Source: Eucommia ulmoides
Taxonomy: Eukaryota > Streptophyta > Magnoliopsida > Garryales > Eucommiaceae
Reading direction: 5' to 3'
Assembly (NCBI GenBank): GCA_016647705.1
Contig: CM028336.1
Location: 8,511,380 to 8,575,379, forward strand
DNA length: 64,000 bases
The position numbers were made by a program, and so were the translations under genes. The notes under the pieces are model-generated. The model saw only the letters and a program-made list of their open reading frames with translations, had not been told where the DNA came from and did not search any database. Shown here piece by piece: positions 1 to 10,952 of this stretch; the stretch's first letter is position 1, and each line of letters opens with the position of its first letter.

Positions 1-313
1 GCCGCCGTGCACTGGGCGACGGCCCAGCCAGGCTGACCAGCGCCCAGGTGGGTGCTGGGGAGAGCACCCACTTATGCTGGGCGCTGAGACCAGCTCCCAC
101 AAAATTGGGCACTGAGCAGTCCCCAGCGCCCATCTTGGGCGCTGGGGACAGCGCTGGGCGCTGGTGTCACCAGCGCCCATAGTGGGCACTGGTGACACCA
201 GTGCCCTGGGGACTGCGCCCCCAAAGTGGGGCGCAGCCCCTTGGCTTGCCCCCTTCCACTTTTTTTTTTTTTTTTTTTTAAATTTATTTTTTAATTTTTT
301 AATTTTTTAATTT

Positions 314-349
<36 letters not shown>

Positions 350-2482
350 CTTATGATTTTTTTTTTTTGGGAGAATTTGGGATAGACTCTCATTTGCGCC
401 CAGCCGGCCTAAGGCAGCACGGCAGAACAGGAGGAGCTGGATTAGACGACATCGGCTCGGGGAGATGTGGTGAAATCTCTGGACGACACTCCTGGACGAC
501 GTTCTTGGATAAGGTCGTCACTGGACCCTACCGGCTAGGAGTAGCATGGTAGGGTGGTGTCCGTCGCTACCCGGACCATGCCGGCTAGCAGTAGCGCAAC
601 AGGGTGGTACCCGTCAAACTTGATGGTTCTGGATATGGGACACCGAGGCCGATGTCCCAAACGGTGCCACGTACACGGGTGTCGAGCAGAGGGATACTGA
701 GGAGGAGAGTGTTGACGAGGGGGCTGAGGAGGGCGAGATAGACGCCACTTTCCCTCGCACGAACGCCCCTCACAACGAGGGTAGAGAGGACTAAGCTCGA
801 ACCATTGCCTTTTCAGGACTTAGGATTTTGTAGACTCTTTTTCGTTTATTCCTATTTTTCTGCGCGCGAGTGTGTAAGCTTTTAAGCTGTATTACGAGAG
901 TACTTCAGAGTCTACTCCTTTCTTTCAACGTTTTCGCCAAGTCATTCTTTGCCTAGCATAGTTTTTAGAGTTGTAAAATTTTGAAAAGTTTACAAAAACT
1001 TCAAGAACTTCTCGTCTCTGTTCTCGTCTCTGTCCAGGACCATAGTCCACTAGCCCCCCAGTTCGGGACACGAGTTGATTGCAAGGAAATCGTGTCGTGA
1101 ACTTAGGAGTAGGGTTTCCCAGGGTAGCTGATCCTCTCGGTCCACAGGAGCGCAACACGGTGGTTGGACCCTTGTGGCCGATCATTAGGGAGTTCTCCAT
1201 AGTCAGGCTCATTCAAGAACCCTTTCAGGTTATCTCCATTTAGTCTATGCAGGAGCACCTTCCCTTTTAAAATGTTGGACTCATAGTCGACTGGTAGGGA
1301 GAGGTACTTGGCTGTAGACCCTAAGACACAATCAATGGCCCGCCCTTGGTGGATGACCTAAGTCTGTCCCTGGGTACGGACTTTTGACTTCCGGAGAGGG
1401 TCTGGTTGTCACCCTCGACGCTGAGCGCCGGGATGAGACTTGTGAAGAGTTACTCGTGACGCTGAAAGTCAAGATGTTGATTTGGAGAATTATCCGCGAC
1501 TCAGGAGGTCGGAGTACCACTGAGGAGAATCATTCGCGACACCGAGAGCCGGGATACGACTTAGGGGGTCGGAATGTAACCGTGGAGAATCACTCACGAC
1601 GCCGAGAGCCGGGATACGGCCTAGGGGGTCGGAATGCAGCCGTGGAGAATCACTCGCGACGCTGGAGCCAGAAGGTGACTCAGGGGGTCGAAATGTAACC
1701 GTGGAGAATTACTCGCAACGCCAAGAGCCGGGATGCGGATCTGGAGAATCATCCACGACTCAGGGGGTCAGAGCGCCGTTACGGGAGACAGGCTAGAAGG
1801 CTCTCATCTCTATCTTTAGTAGGATGGAGGGCTACTCGTCTTCACCTTTGAGTTGCATACTCACAGTTAGGTGTTTGGCCCTGCCCACGATGGGCCCTCA
1901 GGTCGGATCTTACTGCGTAGCTGGGAAGCCGAGCCCAAGGGTAGCCCTGGTTAGTCCCTGGCACCATGTTTTCATGGAGAACGGGGTCTTAACGTGGTCA
2001 GGGGGGCTCTCCAGTCCGGTAGCCTCAGTATGGCAAGGTGGAGGGCGGCTCTCGGGCACAAGCCCATTTGAAGATTCCACACAAGCATCGTGATCTTGGG
2101 GTCAATCCTCAGGCCCTGCAGTCTAGAGAGACGGTTCCCCCTGGATGGGGGGTTACCAGTAGGCACGAAAGAGGGAGTTGTACATTCGACTTGAACTCTT
2201 GCATTTGGCGTTCAAGGAGATCAACCCAAGATGCCTCCATAGCTCTTGAGGTCTGTCCCGCAGCCCCAGGTGGCAGAGTTGACGGTCTTTCCTGACCATG
2301 GGGGGGCAGTTATCCACGTTGGTGGGAGCTGGGGGGGTATGCGCTTGGATTGTTCGACATGTCTTCTCGTTCTTCTGTTTTGTGTCTATCTAACTGGACC
2401 TTGTGATTACTCAACCTCAGTTGAGCAGAGAGAAATGATCAGGGGAAGGATTTTTGCTCGGTTCCCACAGACGGCGCCAAAC
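1..2482 (-). mobile_element. Family A non-autonomous LTR retrotransposon, internal region (continues beyond window start)
   Basis: The element reads on the minus strand. A primer-binding-site-like sequence (minus strand TGGCGCCGTCTGTGGGAA, 2462-2479) lies directly inside the LTR at 2483-3277, so that LTR is the 5' one and the body runs toward position 1. Following it on the minus strand are a possible short degenerate gag-like stretch (about 2460-2160), a minisatellite (about 1760-1480), diverged unique DNA, an A-rich tract with (TA)n (about 250-370), and GC-rich short hairpins (1-240). The same order recurs on the plus strand at 42180-45766. No reverse transcriptase, integrase or protease motif is visible, so it looks non-autonomous (LARD-like). 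Short open frames here are not convincing genes. Confidence 0.7.
1480..1760. repeat. Minisatellite inside family A element
   Basis: About four to five imperfect copies of a ~60 bp unit built around GGAGAATCACTCGCGACGCC and GGGGGTCGGAATG. The same repeat, reverse-complemented and expanded to many more copies, occupies about 42380-43200, so copy number varies between members of the element family. Confidence 0.8.
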
Positions 2483-3277
2483 TGTTGGTGCATAAAATTG
2501 GTACACACCTCGAGTATGGTCCAGTCAGATGACAGGTGGGTCCTCTTACTGAGGTAGAGTCATCGATTGAAAAGTCCTCGAGCGAGCTGTACTAGGTCCT
2601 GGAAGGACTGACCTGCTGTGTCTAGAGTCCTGCTCCTCAGGGAGTGTACCTGCAGAAGACTTAGACTGGGGTTTATCCCGGTGAAGCCCCTCTAGCGTGG
2701 TAATCAGTGCTCAGAGAGAAAAGGTACAGAATATAGCAAGGAAATAAATGGACTCGCACGTAATATAAGTCATTAAAGCGTACCTCGGGCTTACATAGCC
2801 CCCGATATATATAGGCGTTGGAGATGATTAGTCGAGTCTAAACACGGTTAAGTAGTCGAAACCCTGTGTTTAGCCGATAATCTGAGGTGTTTAGGAGATA
2901 ATCGTTGGGCTTGGGCTTTTGGGCCCATTTGGCGAAACTCGCGGGCCTTTGTCAGGCCTGCAGCGGTAAGATGGTAGAGGAGAGCGGAGATCTGTGGAGT
3001 TCTGGAGAAGAAACAAGGTGAAAAGGGAAGCCGGTCGAGGTGAACGGCTGAGTCCCTGAAACTGACTACCCAGGGCACGGCGCAAAGTTCAGAGCGACAC
3101 GTCCCAGCAGGGCTCCTTGCTCCCCATTGGATGCAAATGAGATTCCATGGAGGAGCCGTGGTCGGCGTATGCTCTAGTGTAGCGTTTGTGGATTTCGGAA
3201 TGTGTCCCTGTCACTACAACGACGAACACATGGTTGGGTCCCAAGTGCTGACTCGGAGAAGCCCAAAAATACCCTCA
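2483..3277 (-). repeat. 5' LTR of family A element
   Basis: On the minus strand this 795 bp segment starts TGAGGGTATTTTTGGGCTTC at 3277 and ends CCAACA at 2483, giving the TG...CA ends of an LTR, and a primer binding site follows at once. Related but shorter LTRs, on the plus strand, are at 33091-33530 and 45279-45766; they share the TTTTTGGGCTTC-type start and the CACACCTCGA-type end. The extra length lies mainly in the middle (about 2750-3130). Confidence 0.75.
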
Positions 3278-4446
3278 TGAAAATCTAAAGTAAATATTTT
3301 GACCTTGGGCTTGTATTTGGATTCAGTCTCTTGCATATCTCTCTATGAAAAAATATCATTTTAGACAACTTTTTCATTTTATGTATTAGAAGTAGTACAT
3401 GTTATTGAATCCTAATCACTTATATTATCTAATCCTAGACTGAGGTTTTCTTTGAGACTTAGTTAGGCCCACTGCGTTTCTACATTAGGACTCTTGTTTA
3501 ATGTTGGAAGTGTTGAATTCCATATTATTCATGTATTTGATGGTTAAGAATCCTAAAGTGGTTTGACTCCTTATCTTTTTATTTATTGTCTTTGTGAAAT
3601 ATTTATATGTTGAGTGACATAATTAAGAGAATTATATCTTTGTTTTGTTTTGCTAACCTGATGGAAGTTGAATTAGATAGATAATTATTGAGAAATGGTC
3701 ATGGATAATGAAATGTATGATAAGTATTCATGATTCTTAGTGGGTTAAGTATGATGTTAATAACTAATTTGGTTATTACTATATCTTCCGTCAACGAAAA
3801 TGAAATCTTTCATTTTCCGAATTTGGGTTATGTTTGGGGCAATATATTTGCGTTTTGGAATGAAAGAAAAGTATTGATTTTTTTTTTTTTTTACAATTTC
3901 GTATGGATTCCTTCTTGTATTGCCTGAGCCTTAAAGTGTTTAATGGGTCATACATATATTCTGATGGGCCTGTTGAGCAATTAATTATTTATTAATTAAC
4001 AAATCTAATGGAATTACTAATATGGATAAATTATTTATGAACATATGAGAATGTCTTGAATCGGAAACACTTTCACTGTGACTAAAAATATCTTGGTAGG
4101 GATCTAAATTTAGGCTCATTATATAGATATTGATTTTGTGTTTGGGCCTATATAATATTTCAGCCAACATAATTTTTCTTTTTCAGTTACAATTTTCGGC
4201 CTTGAGGTTTATATTGAGGAGCTTATAAAAATAATAATTATGATTAATTATAATTTTACAATTTTTAAGCTCTTAATTTTCTTTATTCTATATAGAGACT
4301 AATTTAATAATTAGTTTTAAATTGCAGCAAAATTATTGTTCAAATTCTTGCAACTATAATTGCTCGTTGATCATTTAAAGTATATTTTGTAACGTATTTC
4401 ATCTTATTTTGATCATATACATATATATCGTTAATATGCACTGTTA
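3278..4446. other. AT-rich DNA, nothing recognised
   Basis: AT-rich sequence between the family A LTR and the 190 bp tandem repeat. The longest open frames are about 60 residues and resemble no family I recognise. No repeat boundaries or RNA genes are seen. Confidence 0.5.
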
Positions 4447-5265
4447 ATTGTTGGGTAATATTATTTAGTTTTTTTCAGTTTAGAACGGTAGCTTGTGAAT
4501 TGTTGAGGTTATTTTACAAAAGTGATTTAACCAACATAGTTTGCAATTTTTCGAGTTCCTATTTTGTTGATGGAAAAATGTTTAGATTAATTTGTACATT
4601 TACCTACCCAAAGGGGGTTATTGTGCAGATTAATTTAATTGTTGGACAATATTGTTTAAATTTTTCATTTTGAAATAGTTACTTGTGAATTATTGAAGTT
4701 ATTTTACCAAAGTGATTTAACCAACGTAATTTGCAAGTTTCGAGTTCCTATTTTGTTGATGAAAAAATGTTTAGATTAATTTGTATATTTACCTGTCCAA
4801 ATAAAGTTGTTGTGAAGATTAATTTAATTGTTGGGTAATATTGTTTAATTTTTCTATTTTGGAATGGTTGTTTGTGAATTGTTGAGATTATTTTACCAAA
4901 GTAATTTAACCAACATAATTTACAAATTTCGAGTTCTTATTTTGTTGATGGAAAAATATTTAAATTAATTTGTGCATTCACTTGCTCAAATTGGGTTATT
5001 ATGTAAATTAATTTAATTATTGGGTAATATAACTTAATTTTTCCTAATTTTGAACGTTTGCTTGTAAATTATTGAGGTTATTTTACCAAAATGATTTAAT
5101 CAACATAATTTGCAAGTTTTCAAGTTCTTATTTTGTTGATGAAAAAATATTTACATTAATTTGTAAATTTACTTCCCTAAAGGAGATTATTGTGTAAATT
5201 AATTTAATTGTTGAGCAATATAACTTAATTTTTCTTAATTTGAAACATTTGGTTGTGAATTGTTG
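4447..5265. repeat. Tandem repeat, ~190 bp unit, 4.3 copies
   Basis: The phrase ATTGTTGGGTAATATT or a variant recurs at 4447, 4638, 4827, 5018 and 5207, giving spacings of 191, 189, 191 and 189 bp. Each unit also carries TTTTACCAAAGTGATTTAACCAAC and a TTTTGTTGATG phrase. The units differ by point changes and the fifth is partial. The length is in the usual range of plant satellite monomers, but the array is short. Confidence 0.9.
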
Positions 5266-5448
5266 AACATGGGTAAAATCGTCGTGGAGCTTGCATGTTG
5301 CATGGTTAGAGAGAGAGTATGACGTGGATTGATTACATGATTGAGGCGAAATAGGCCTAGTTTCTAAAAGATGAAAGAGTAAAATGAAAAGATCCCATTA
5401 TATTAATCAAGATAAGAACACACTATATATACACAATACACAAGCAGT

Positions 5449-5650
5449 GACCATTACATTCAGACGTGAGACATGGGTAGAGAGAGAGCATGCACTATGT
5501 AAACATGTGAGAGACGTGGAGGCTGCATGGTGAACATGGTAGAGAGAGAGCATCCACTATGTGAACATGTGAGAGACGTGGAGGCTGCATGGTGAACATG
5601 GCCTTGGACACTGCATGGTTGATACATCACGTTCTATCAAAGCATCATCT
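5449..5650 (+). repeat. Direct repeat, copy 1
   Basis: Carries GACCATTACATT, a run of AGAGAGAGCATCCACTATG, GGAGGCTGCATGGTGAACATGG and the end phrase CACGTTCTATCAAAGCATCATC. It matches 6969-7122 closely; this copy is longer because the AGAGAGAG-CATCCACTATG phrase is duplicated inside it. Confidence 0.85.
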
Positions 5651-6968
5651 TTAATCATGCCCCGCAAGCGCAAGCCATTCGGTAGAATGCTAAGCTTGGA
5701 ACGATGAGATTGAAACGGGCCCCGGCAGTGGAACATTGCATTGCATGCTGCATGATTAGAGAGAGAGAGAAAGTAGACGTGGGTGGGCATGCAATCTTGT
5801 AGAGAGAGAAAGCCATGCACATGGATATTGATCAAGCTTAATTCGGATCTTTTTTTTTAAATACCCAGAAGAAACTAGACGTGGCATGCATGGATGAGAG
5901 AGAAACGTGGGTGAGAACAAATACACGTGGGTCCTTGAGGAAAGAGATTTTGATGAGGTGTGGCGGAGGTAGTGGGCCGAAGAGTTGTTTCGGTGGACGT
6001 GGGTAGGCAAAAAAAAAAAAACATGCATGGATGAGAGAGAAAGACGTGGGTTAGTGCATGGGAGTGTTGGAAACATGGTAGAGAGAGAAAGCAAAGATAG
6101 AGAGAGAAACAGGAGATTTTGTGATGAGAGAGAGATAGAAACAGGAGATTTTTGGCGCGGAAGTGAAAAATGGGTAGTAGTTTTCTTCAGGGAAAAGTAT
6201 TGTTGTTCGTCTTCCAATAATGGGTCGAGACCGAATCTGTCGTGGAAGAAAAAGAGCTCCGGCAGTGATAGTGGCAAGATTACCGTTACCCAGTTGGAGT
6301 GGTAGCTCAGTGCCATTGATAGAAACACGTGGACATATTCCAGCGCCTTCTTCGGTGATTTCGCTGCCTTGGACGGCGATTTGGGTTCTTTGGTGGCTTT
6401 GTCAGTTTTCTTTGGCAGCAAAACAGGATTGGTTAAGGGCTGAGAGAGAAAGAGATAGGAGAGAGACCGCCGAATACATATCGTCGGAGATAGATAAAAG
6501 AGAGACCGCCGAATACATGGCTGATCGTCGGAGCTTAGAATGCTCGGACGCGCGCTAGTGCGGGCCTTGGGTGCGCTGGGGCACGAACTGGGCATGTGCG
6601 GCATGGTTGTCGGAGCTGAGAATACTCGGGGGCGAGTTGATGCGGCCTTGGGTGCGCTGGGGCACGAACTGGGCATGTGCGTTGTGGCACTATTTTTCGT
6701 AGGCTCGAACCCCTGATTGTACAGAGGCCCCCAACTGCGATTTTTCGCAAATTCGAACCCCTGATAGTACAGAGGCCTCGCAACTGCGTTAGTGCAAGAA
6801 AATTGCAATCGGCAGAAATCAATAAGGCTGAAGCCAACAATGGCCGAGAAAATTGTAGAGAACAAAGAAAACGAATAAGAACACCAGAAATTGTAGCGAG
6901 CTCGGATGACCCTCATTGCAGCTGCCGTCGGAGTTCCAGCCGAAGGCCATGAAGACCCGCGGCGGCCG

Positions 6969-7122
6969 GAAACGTGACCATTACATTAAGACGTGAGACA
7001 TGGGTAGAGAAAGAGCATCCACTATGTGAACATGTGAGAGACGTGGAGGCTGCATGGTGAACATGGCCTTGGACACTGCATGGTTGATACATCACGTTCT
7101 ATCAAAGCATCATCTTTTATCG
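6969..7122 (+). repeat. Direct repeat, copy 2
   Basis: Second copy of the segment at 5449-5650, same orientation, about 1.3 kb downstream. After it comes a further match to 5953-6005 (GGAGGTAGTGGGCC and TTGTTTCGGT phrases), so a longer block was probably duplicated and then rearranged. Confidence 0.85.
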
Positions 7123-8515
7123 GTTTCAAGGTGTGGTGTGGAGGAGGTAGTGGGCCAAGGAGTTGTTTCGGTAGACGTGGGTGTCCGTTGTGGGTTTGTT
7201 GCATGCATGATGGTTGGGTTGATTGCATGCATGATGGGAACGTGGGTCCTTGAGGAAAGCGATTTTGGTGAGGTGGGTGCTTAGGCATGCATGGACAAAT
7301 AATAAGCCACCAAAGAAATGAGGTTGAAAATAATAAGCCACCAAGAAGAATAACAAAGAAGAGGAAATTGAATCTGAAGGTAACAGAGACGACCCCGATC
7401 AATTCCAAACAGGAGGAGTTTGAAGCTTCCAAGCCAGGTTATGAAGAAGGGATGACGCCGGTGACAAAAGTACAGGGGGGAGAGAGAGAGAGAGAGAAAG
7501 AACAATGAAGAGAGAGAGAATGGGTATGAGAGAGACGTGTCCGAATTTTCCTTTCGGGATTTTGCATAGACGAAGTAGCAGAGAGGTTTTAGAGAGAGCA
7601 ACACTAGTTTAGGAGAGAGAAGCAAGGTTCATAGATTTGTGGGTGGGAAGTAATTCTTTTGGAGAGAGAGAATCGAAGAGGTGAAGATTTCATGGGTTCA
7701 AAGTGATTCCTCTAGAGAGAGAGAACAAGAATCAGAGATTGAAATTCACTGAACCTTTTTTAGGGTCTTATCCAAAAATGGGGCTCGGAGGCGCGTTGGA
7801 GCGGGAACTGGGCAGGGTACCGTAAACTATTGAAAATTTGCAAAACTACCCCAAATTTCGAAGTAAAAATAAAAAGTGTCGTTTTAACCCCCAAACGATG
7901 GAATTTGGCTAAAATCATGTCGGCGCTGTATATGGGGTTTTGCTCAGATAACCGTTTCTACCCAGAAAAGTGATATTTTCTGTAAAATAAAATAAAAAAA
8001 AATAAAAAAAAAAAAACAAAAAAAAAAACTACAATTTACTTTCTGGTCAAACTAGGCATTTTTGAGTCTTTAGAGCCTTCGAGTGCTCTTTTTGGGTCAA
8101 GAAATCTCACTCCTATTGCACTGCATCACTACCAGAAGAGAACTATTCTCCATACTGCTCCCAACACAGAGCTTCGCATCCTTGTATGCGCCTACAGGCC
8201 GGATGATGGCTTTGCCTCCCTCAAACTTATAGGAAGCTGCAATCCGAGTAAAGAGAGTCCAGTGGTAGTTTACGTGCTCCACCTGATGGAGCTAGCGGGA
8301 AGGACATCGCCGCTCCTGATTAACCACCAGCTAGGTCAAAAATCCTCCACAGCCATGACGTCACGTTTACAGAAAGTCTTTGGGATCTTCATACAACTAC
8401 AACAAGAGTACCAGGATTTGATCAGTGTTCAGGCCTTTACCTCCATGTCGTTGATGAAGTTCATGCACCATGATATATGTTCATTGGCGTTTGATAAGTC
8501 TGTGTAGATGTTATG

Positions 8516-10952
8516 TGTTTTTTTTTTTTTTTTCTCTATAAGCATAGCTATCATTGATAGAAAGGTACAACCGAGAAAACTAGGAATCGGAGCTTACAAG
8601 AATTTGCTCTAATCCCAAACAGAACGACTATAGAAATCTAGCCGATCTAGCAAAGATCCCCGCAAAATCTCAACACGGTAATCACATAGAAATTATATTT
8701 AGAGATTCTACGAGTATCTCCACTACATGGAAGGCACAACAAGATTCTCAATACACAAATTAACCTAAGGAAAAATTGTTGAGATCCCCAATCCCAACCA
8801 GTTGAAAATTACAACACACGGCTCCAAAAAACAACTGCAAAAAACCATCACCAAACCAGCCGCAGCAGTTGCACAACAAAAATCAACATCAATCCAGTAG
8901 TAGAATTTTCATCAACCTAAAATACACTGCAGACCGCTAAATGGACTGATACCGCAAGCACCACTAGCAGCCCCTACCGCATTTCCACCTTTCCCCGTCT
9001 CTATTTGCATTGATGTAGAACCGTTTTGGGATAGCGAAGAAGAAGAAAACAAACACAAGCCCCTACCGACGAAGATCGTCGGAAGCCGACGACGGAAGCA
9101 ATTTCGACTCTGATCTTTGACCCCCAATATCCATTTTGAAATTGATTGCACAACCAAGCACTAGAATCCCCTATTATAGCCAACTTCACAAACCCAAACG
9201 CCAAAAAGAGATTGATAATACACCCATACCGCCAAGGCCTTTTTTTTTACTATTCTTTTTCGGAATTAAGACTATTTTCTTATAAGGTTCTCCCCCATCA
9301 AGCTCTATAAAAATTTCATCAATCTCATCATTTGGTCTAGATAAGGGGTTACTCTCAGAAAAATATGTTACCATATCTCTATCATTAACCCTGACAGATT
9401 GTTTATCTTTGAAGGTGTATCCCTTTTCTACAAAATCCTTCCTTGTTAGAAAAGATGACCTCAATTGCTCTAGATTTCCTATTGGGTCAATGGGTCCAAA
9501 AATTTCCTTTGGTGAATTTGTCCATGTCGACTCTAGTTCCAAAGTACCGTCGTTCTTCCTCTTCACAACATCTTCAAGTCGGTCCTCGCAAACAGAGATT
9601 GGAGTTTCATAAGGTTTAGGGGCTACAACTACAACGTCTTTACTAACTTCTACCCTATTTACCACAACTTCTTTGTAAGATCTTTGATTCATGGAATCAA
9701 TAGAGATCATATTACTTTTGACTTCGTTAACTATTTGCAAATCATTGAGATGGCTTCCGATAAAAGCACCGAGATCTTCTCTGATGTTAATAGTGTACAT
9801 TTTACCTTCACAATTAACTGAAATATTCTCAACGATAAACTCTTTGGAATTAGTATTGATAATAATTCTACCTTTATCAAGCACTTGGACAAACGAATTC
9901 ACAAGAGAAGGAAGATCATTATTGGAAGAATTAGACTTGAGAGGTTGAGGGACTTTCTTAACCCAAACACTCTTCAATTTAGCATAGCTACGCTGAGCCA
10001 AGATAGGCTCACGTCCCCAACCTTTCCGAGCGACGTTAAAGCCGCTATCAGCCAATGATACCCTTAACCTAATTGTGTGAAGCCTTAGGCCATCAAGATT
10101 CCCAGTTGCTCTAATTGCCTCATCTCTAGTGGGAAACCTCACAAAATTGAACTTGGAATTTTTGCCCAATCTCCTTCTATGAGATATATAAACATCTCTC
10201 ACTCTTCCTTCCCACCTAAAAATATTCCTCAACCCCCTGTGACCCAGCTTCTTTGGAATTTCATCCACAAATACAGAAAAAAAACTTTAAACATGGGGTA
10301 TTCCAACCCCAAAACCTCTTTGGAGGAACATCCATAGGAAGAGCTAAACTGAGAATATGTTTACAATCTGAAAATTAGAACCCAAATGGAAAACAAACTT
10401 AAATACTAACCTCAAAGAAAGAGAGATTTCAACTAAGGTGGCGAAGCAGATTTGAGAGAGAGAATCACATAAACAGAGGCAACTAACTGGAAATGAAAAA
10501 CATGGCACCGCCAAAACAGGGCAACAATCTTCTCCCCCAAATAATTGTTACAGATCGAGTTACCTCCAAGCAGCCCCAAATTTTCTCAGATGGCGAAGCC
10601 CTGGATGACTGCCACTGCCCGAAGCTAGCCGATACACTGAAATGCTGCCGTCGCTGAGATCAACCCACAGATCTGGATGTACCGATCAATCGACGGAGCC
10701 CTTTAATCTCAGAGAGCCAACGCCTTTCGCCCAACTCCATGGCCTCAGTCCTAATGGGTGTCCAACGCCATAGATCGGAACTTGAAACGGATGAAAATGA
10801 TGAAGAAACTGAGTTACGGCCACGAAATGGTAATGGAACTATAGAGAAACGGCCGACAATTGAGACGATGGATGGTTTTTTCAAAAATAGCACGACTCAC
10901 AAGTTGGAGTCTCTCTTTCTAGGATTTTTCTTCTTGGTCCTCGATTTTTTGG
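8516..10952 (-). mobile_element. LINE-like retroposon inserted in CHX copy 1 exon 4
   Basis: About 2.4 kb on the minus strand interrupts exon 4. It ends at its low-coordinate side in a T run (about 8518-8534), the poly(A) tail of a minus-strand retroposon. Near-identical flanking words GTAGATGTTATG (8504-8515) and GTAGATGTATTA (10953-10964) look like a target-site duplication. It holds one ORF with an RNA-recognition motif like those of plant L1 ORF1 proteins, but no reverse transcriptase, so it is either a deleted LINE or another retroposed sequence. Confidence 0.7.
9186..10268 (-). CDS. RRM-containing ORF1-like protein of the inserted retroposon
   Basis: A 360-codon open frame. The first 75 or so residues form an RNA-recognition motif: FVDEIPKK at strand beta1, then DVYISHRR, and the RNP1-like block FNFVRF, with GLRLHTIRLRVSLA closing the fold. 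This pattern (a FVDNIP-type start and FGFVRF-type RNP1) is typical of ORF1-like proteins of plant L1 elements and related host proteins, which bind RNA. The rest is acidic and lysine-rich with no domain I recognise, and the CCHC knuckle seen in many ORF1 proteins is not visible. The frame opens right after a stop at about 10287 with no in-frame ATG (first candidate codon GTG), so the true start may lie in another exon or be lost. No ORF2 is found downstream. Confidence 0.5.
   Translation of the reverse strand: MDEIPKKLGHRGLRNIFRWEGRVRDVYISHRRRLGKNSKFNFVRFPTRDEAIRATGNLDGLRLHTIRLRVSLADSGFNVARKGWGREPILAQRSYAKLKSVWVKKVPQPLKSNSSNNDLPSLVNSFVQVLDKGRIIINTNSKEFIVENISVNCEGKMYTINIREDLGAFIGSHLNDLQIVNEVKSNMISIDSMNQRSYKEVVVNRVEVSKDVVVVAPKPYETPISVCEDRLEDVVKRKNDGTLELESTWTNSPKEIFGPIDPIGNLEQLRSSFLTRKDFVEKGYTFKDKQSVRVNDRDMVTYFSESNPLSRPNDEIDEIFIELDGGEPYKKIVLIPKKNSKKKGLGGMGVLSISFWRLGL

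Larger units (their letters stand above)
5266..8126. other. AG-rich, internally duplicated non-coding region
   Basis: Purine-rich DNA full of GAGAGAGA and GACGTGG phrases. A segment at 5449-5650 recurs in the same orientation at 6969-7122, and a second phrase near 5953-6005 recurs at 7126-7180. A 386-codon open frame on the minus strand (5756-6916) is probably an accident of low-complexity sequence. One Lys/Ser/Pro-rich patch within it (minus strand, about 6336-6418) resembles a histone H1-like tail and could be a captured exon. I see no complete gene here. Confidence 0.55.

Noticed and set aside
1384-2557. Open frames of 85-104 codons over the minisatellite and leader of family A
   Set aside because: They follow the tandem repeat units, run antisense to the element, and do not persist in the copy at 42180-45766.
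5756-6916. 386-codon open frame on the minus strand
   Set aside because: Composition follows CT-rich simple sequence (many Ser, Leu, Pro runs), internal repeats are DNA-level duplications, and no domain is recognisable; not called as a gene.
9409-9948. Plus-strand frames of 67 and 85 codons
   Set aside because: They are shadows of the minus-strand RRM protein frame at 9186-10268.
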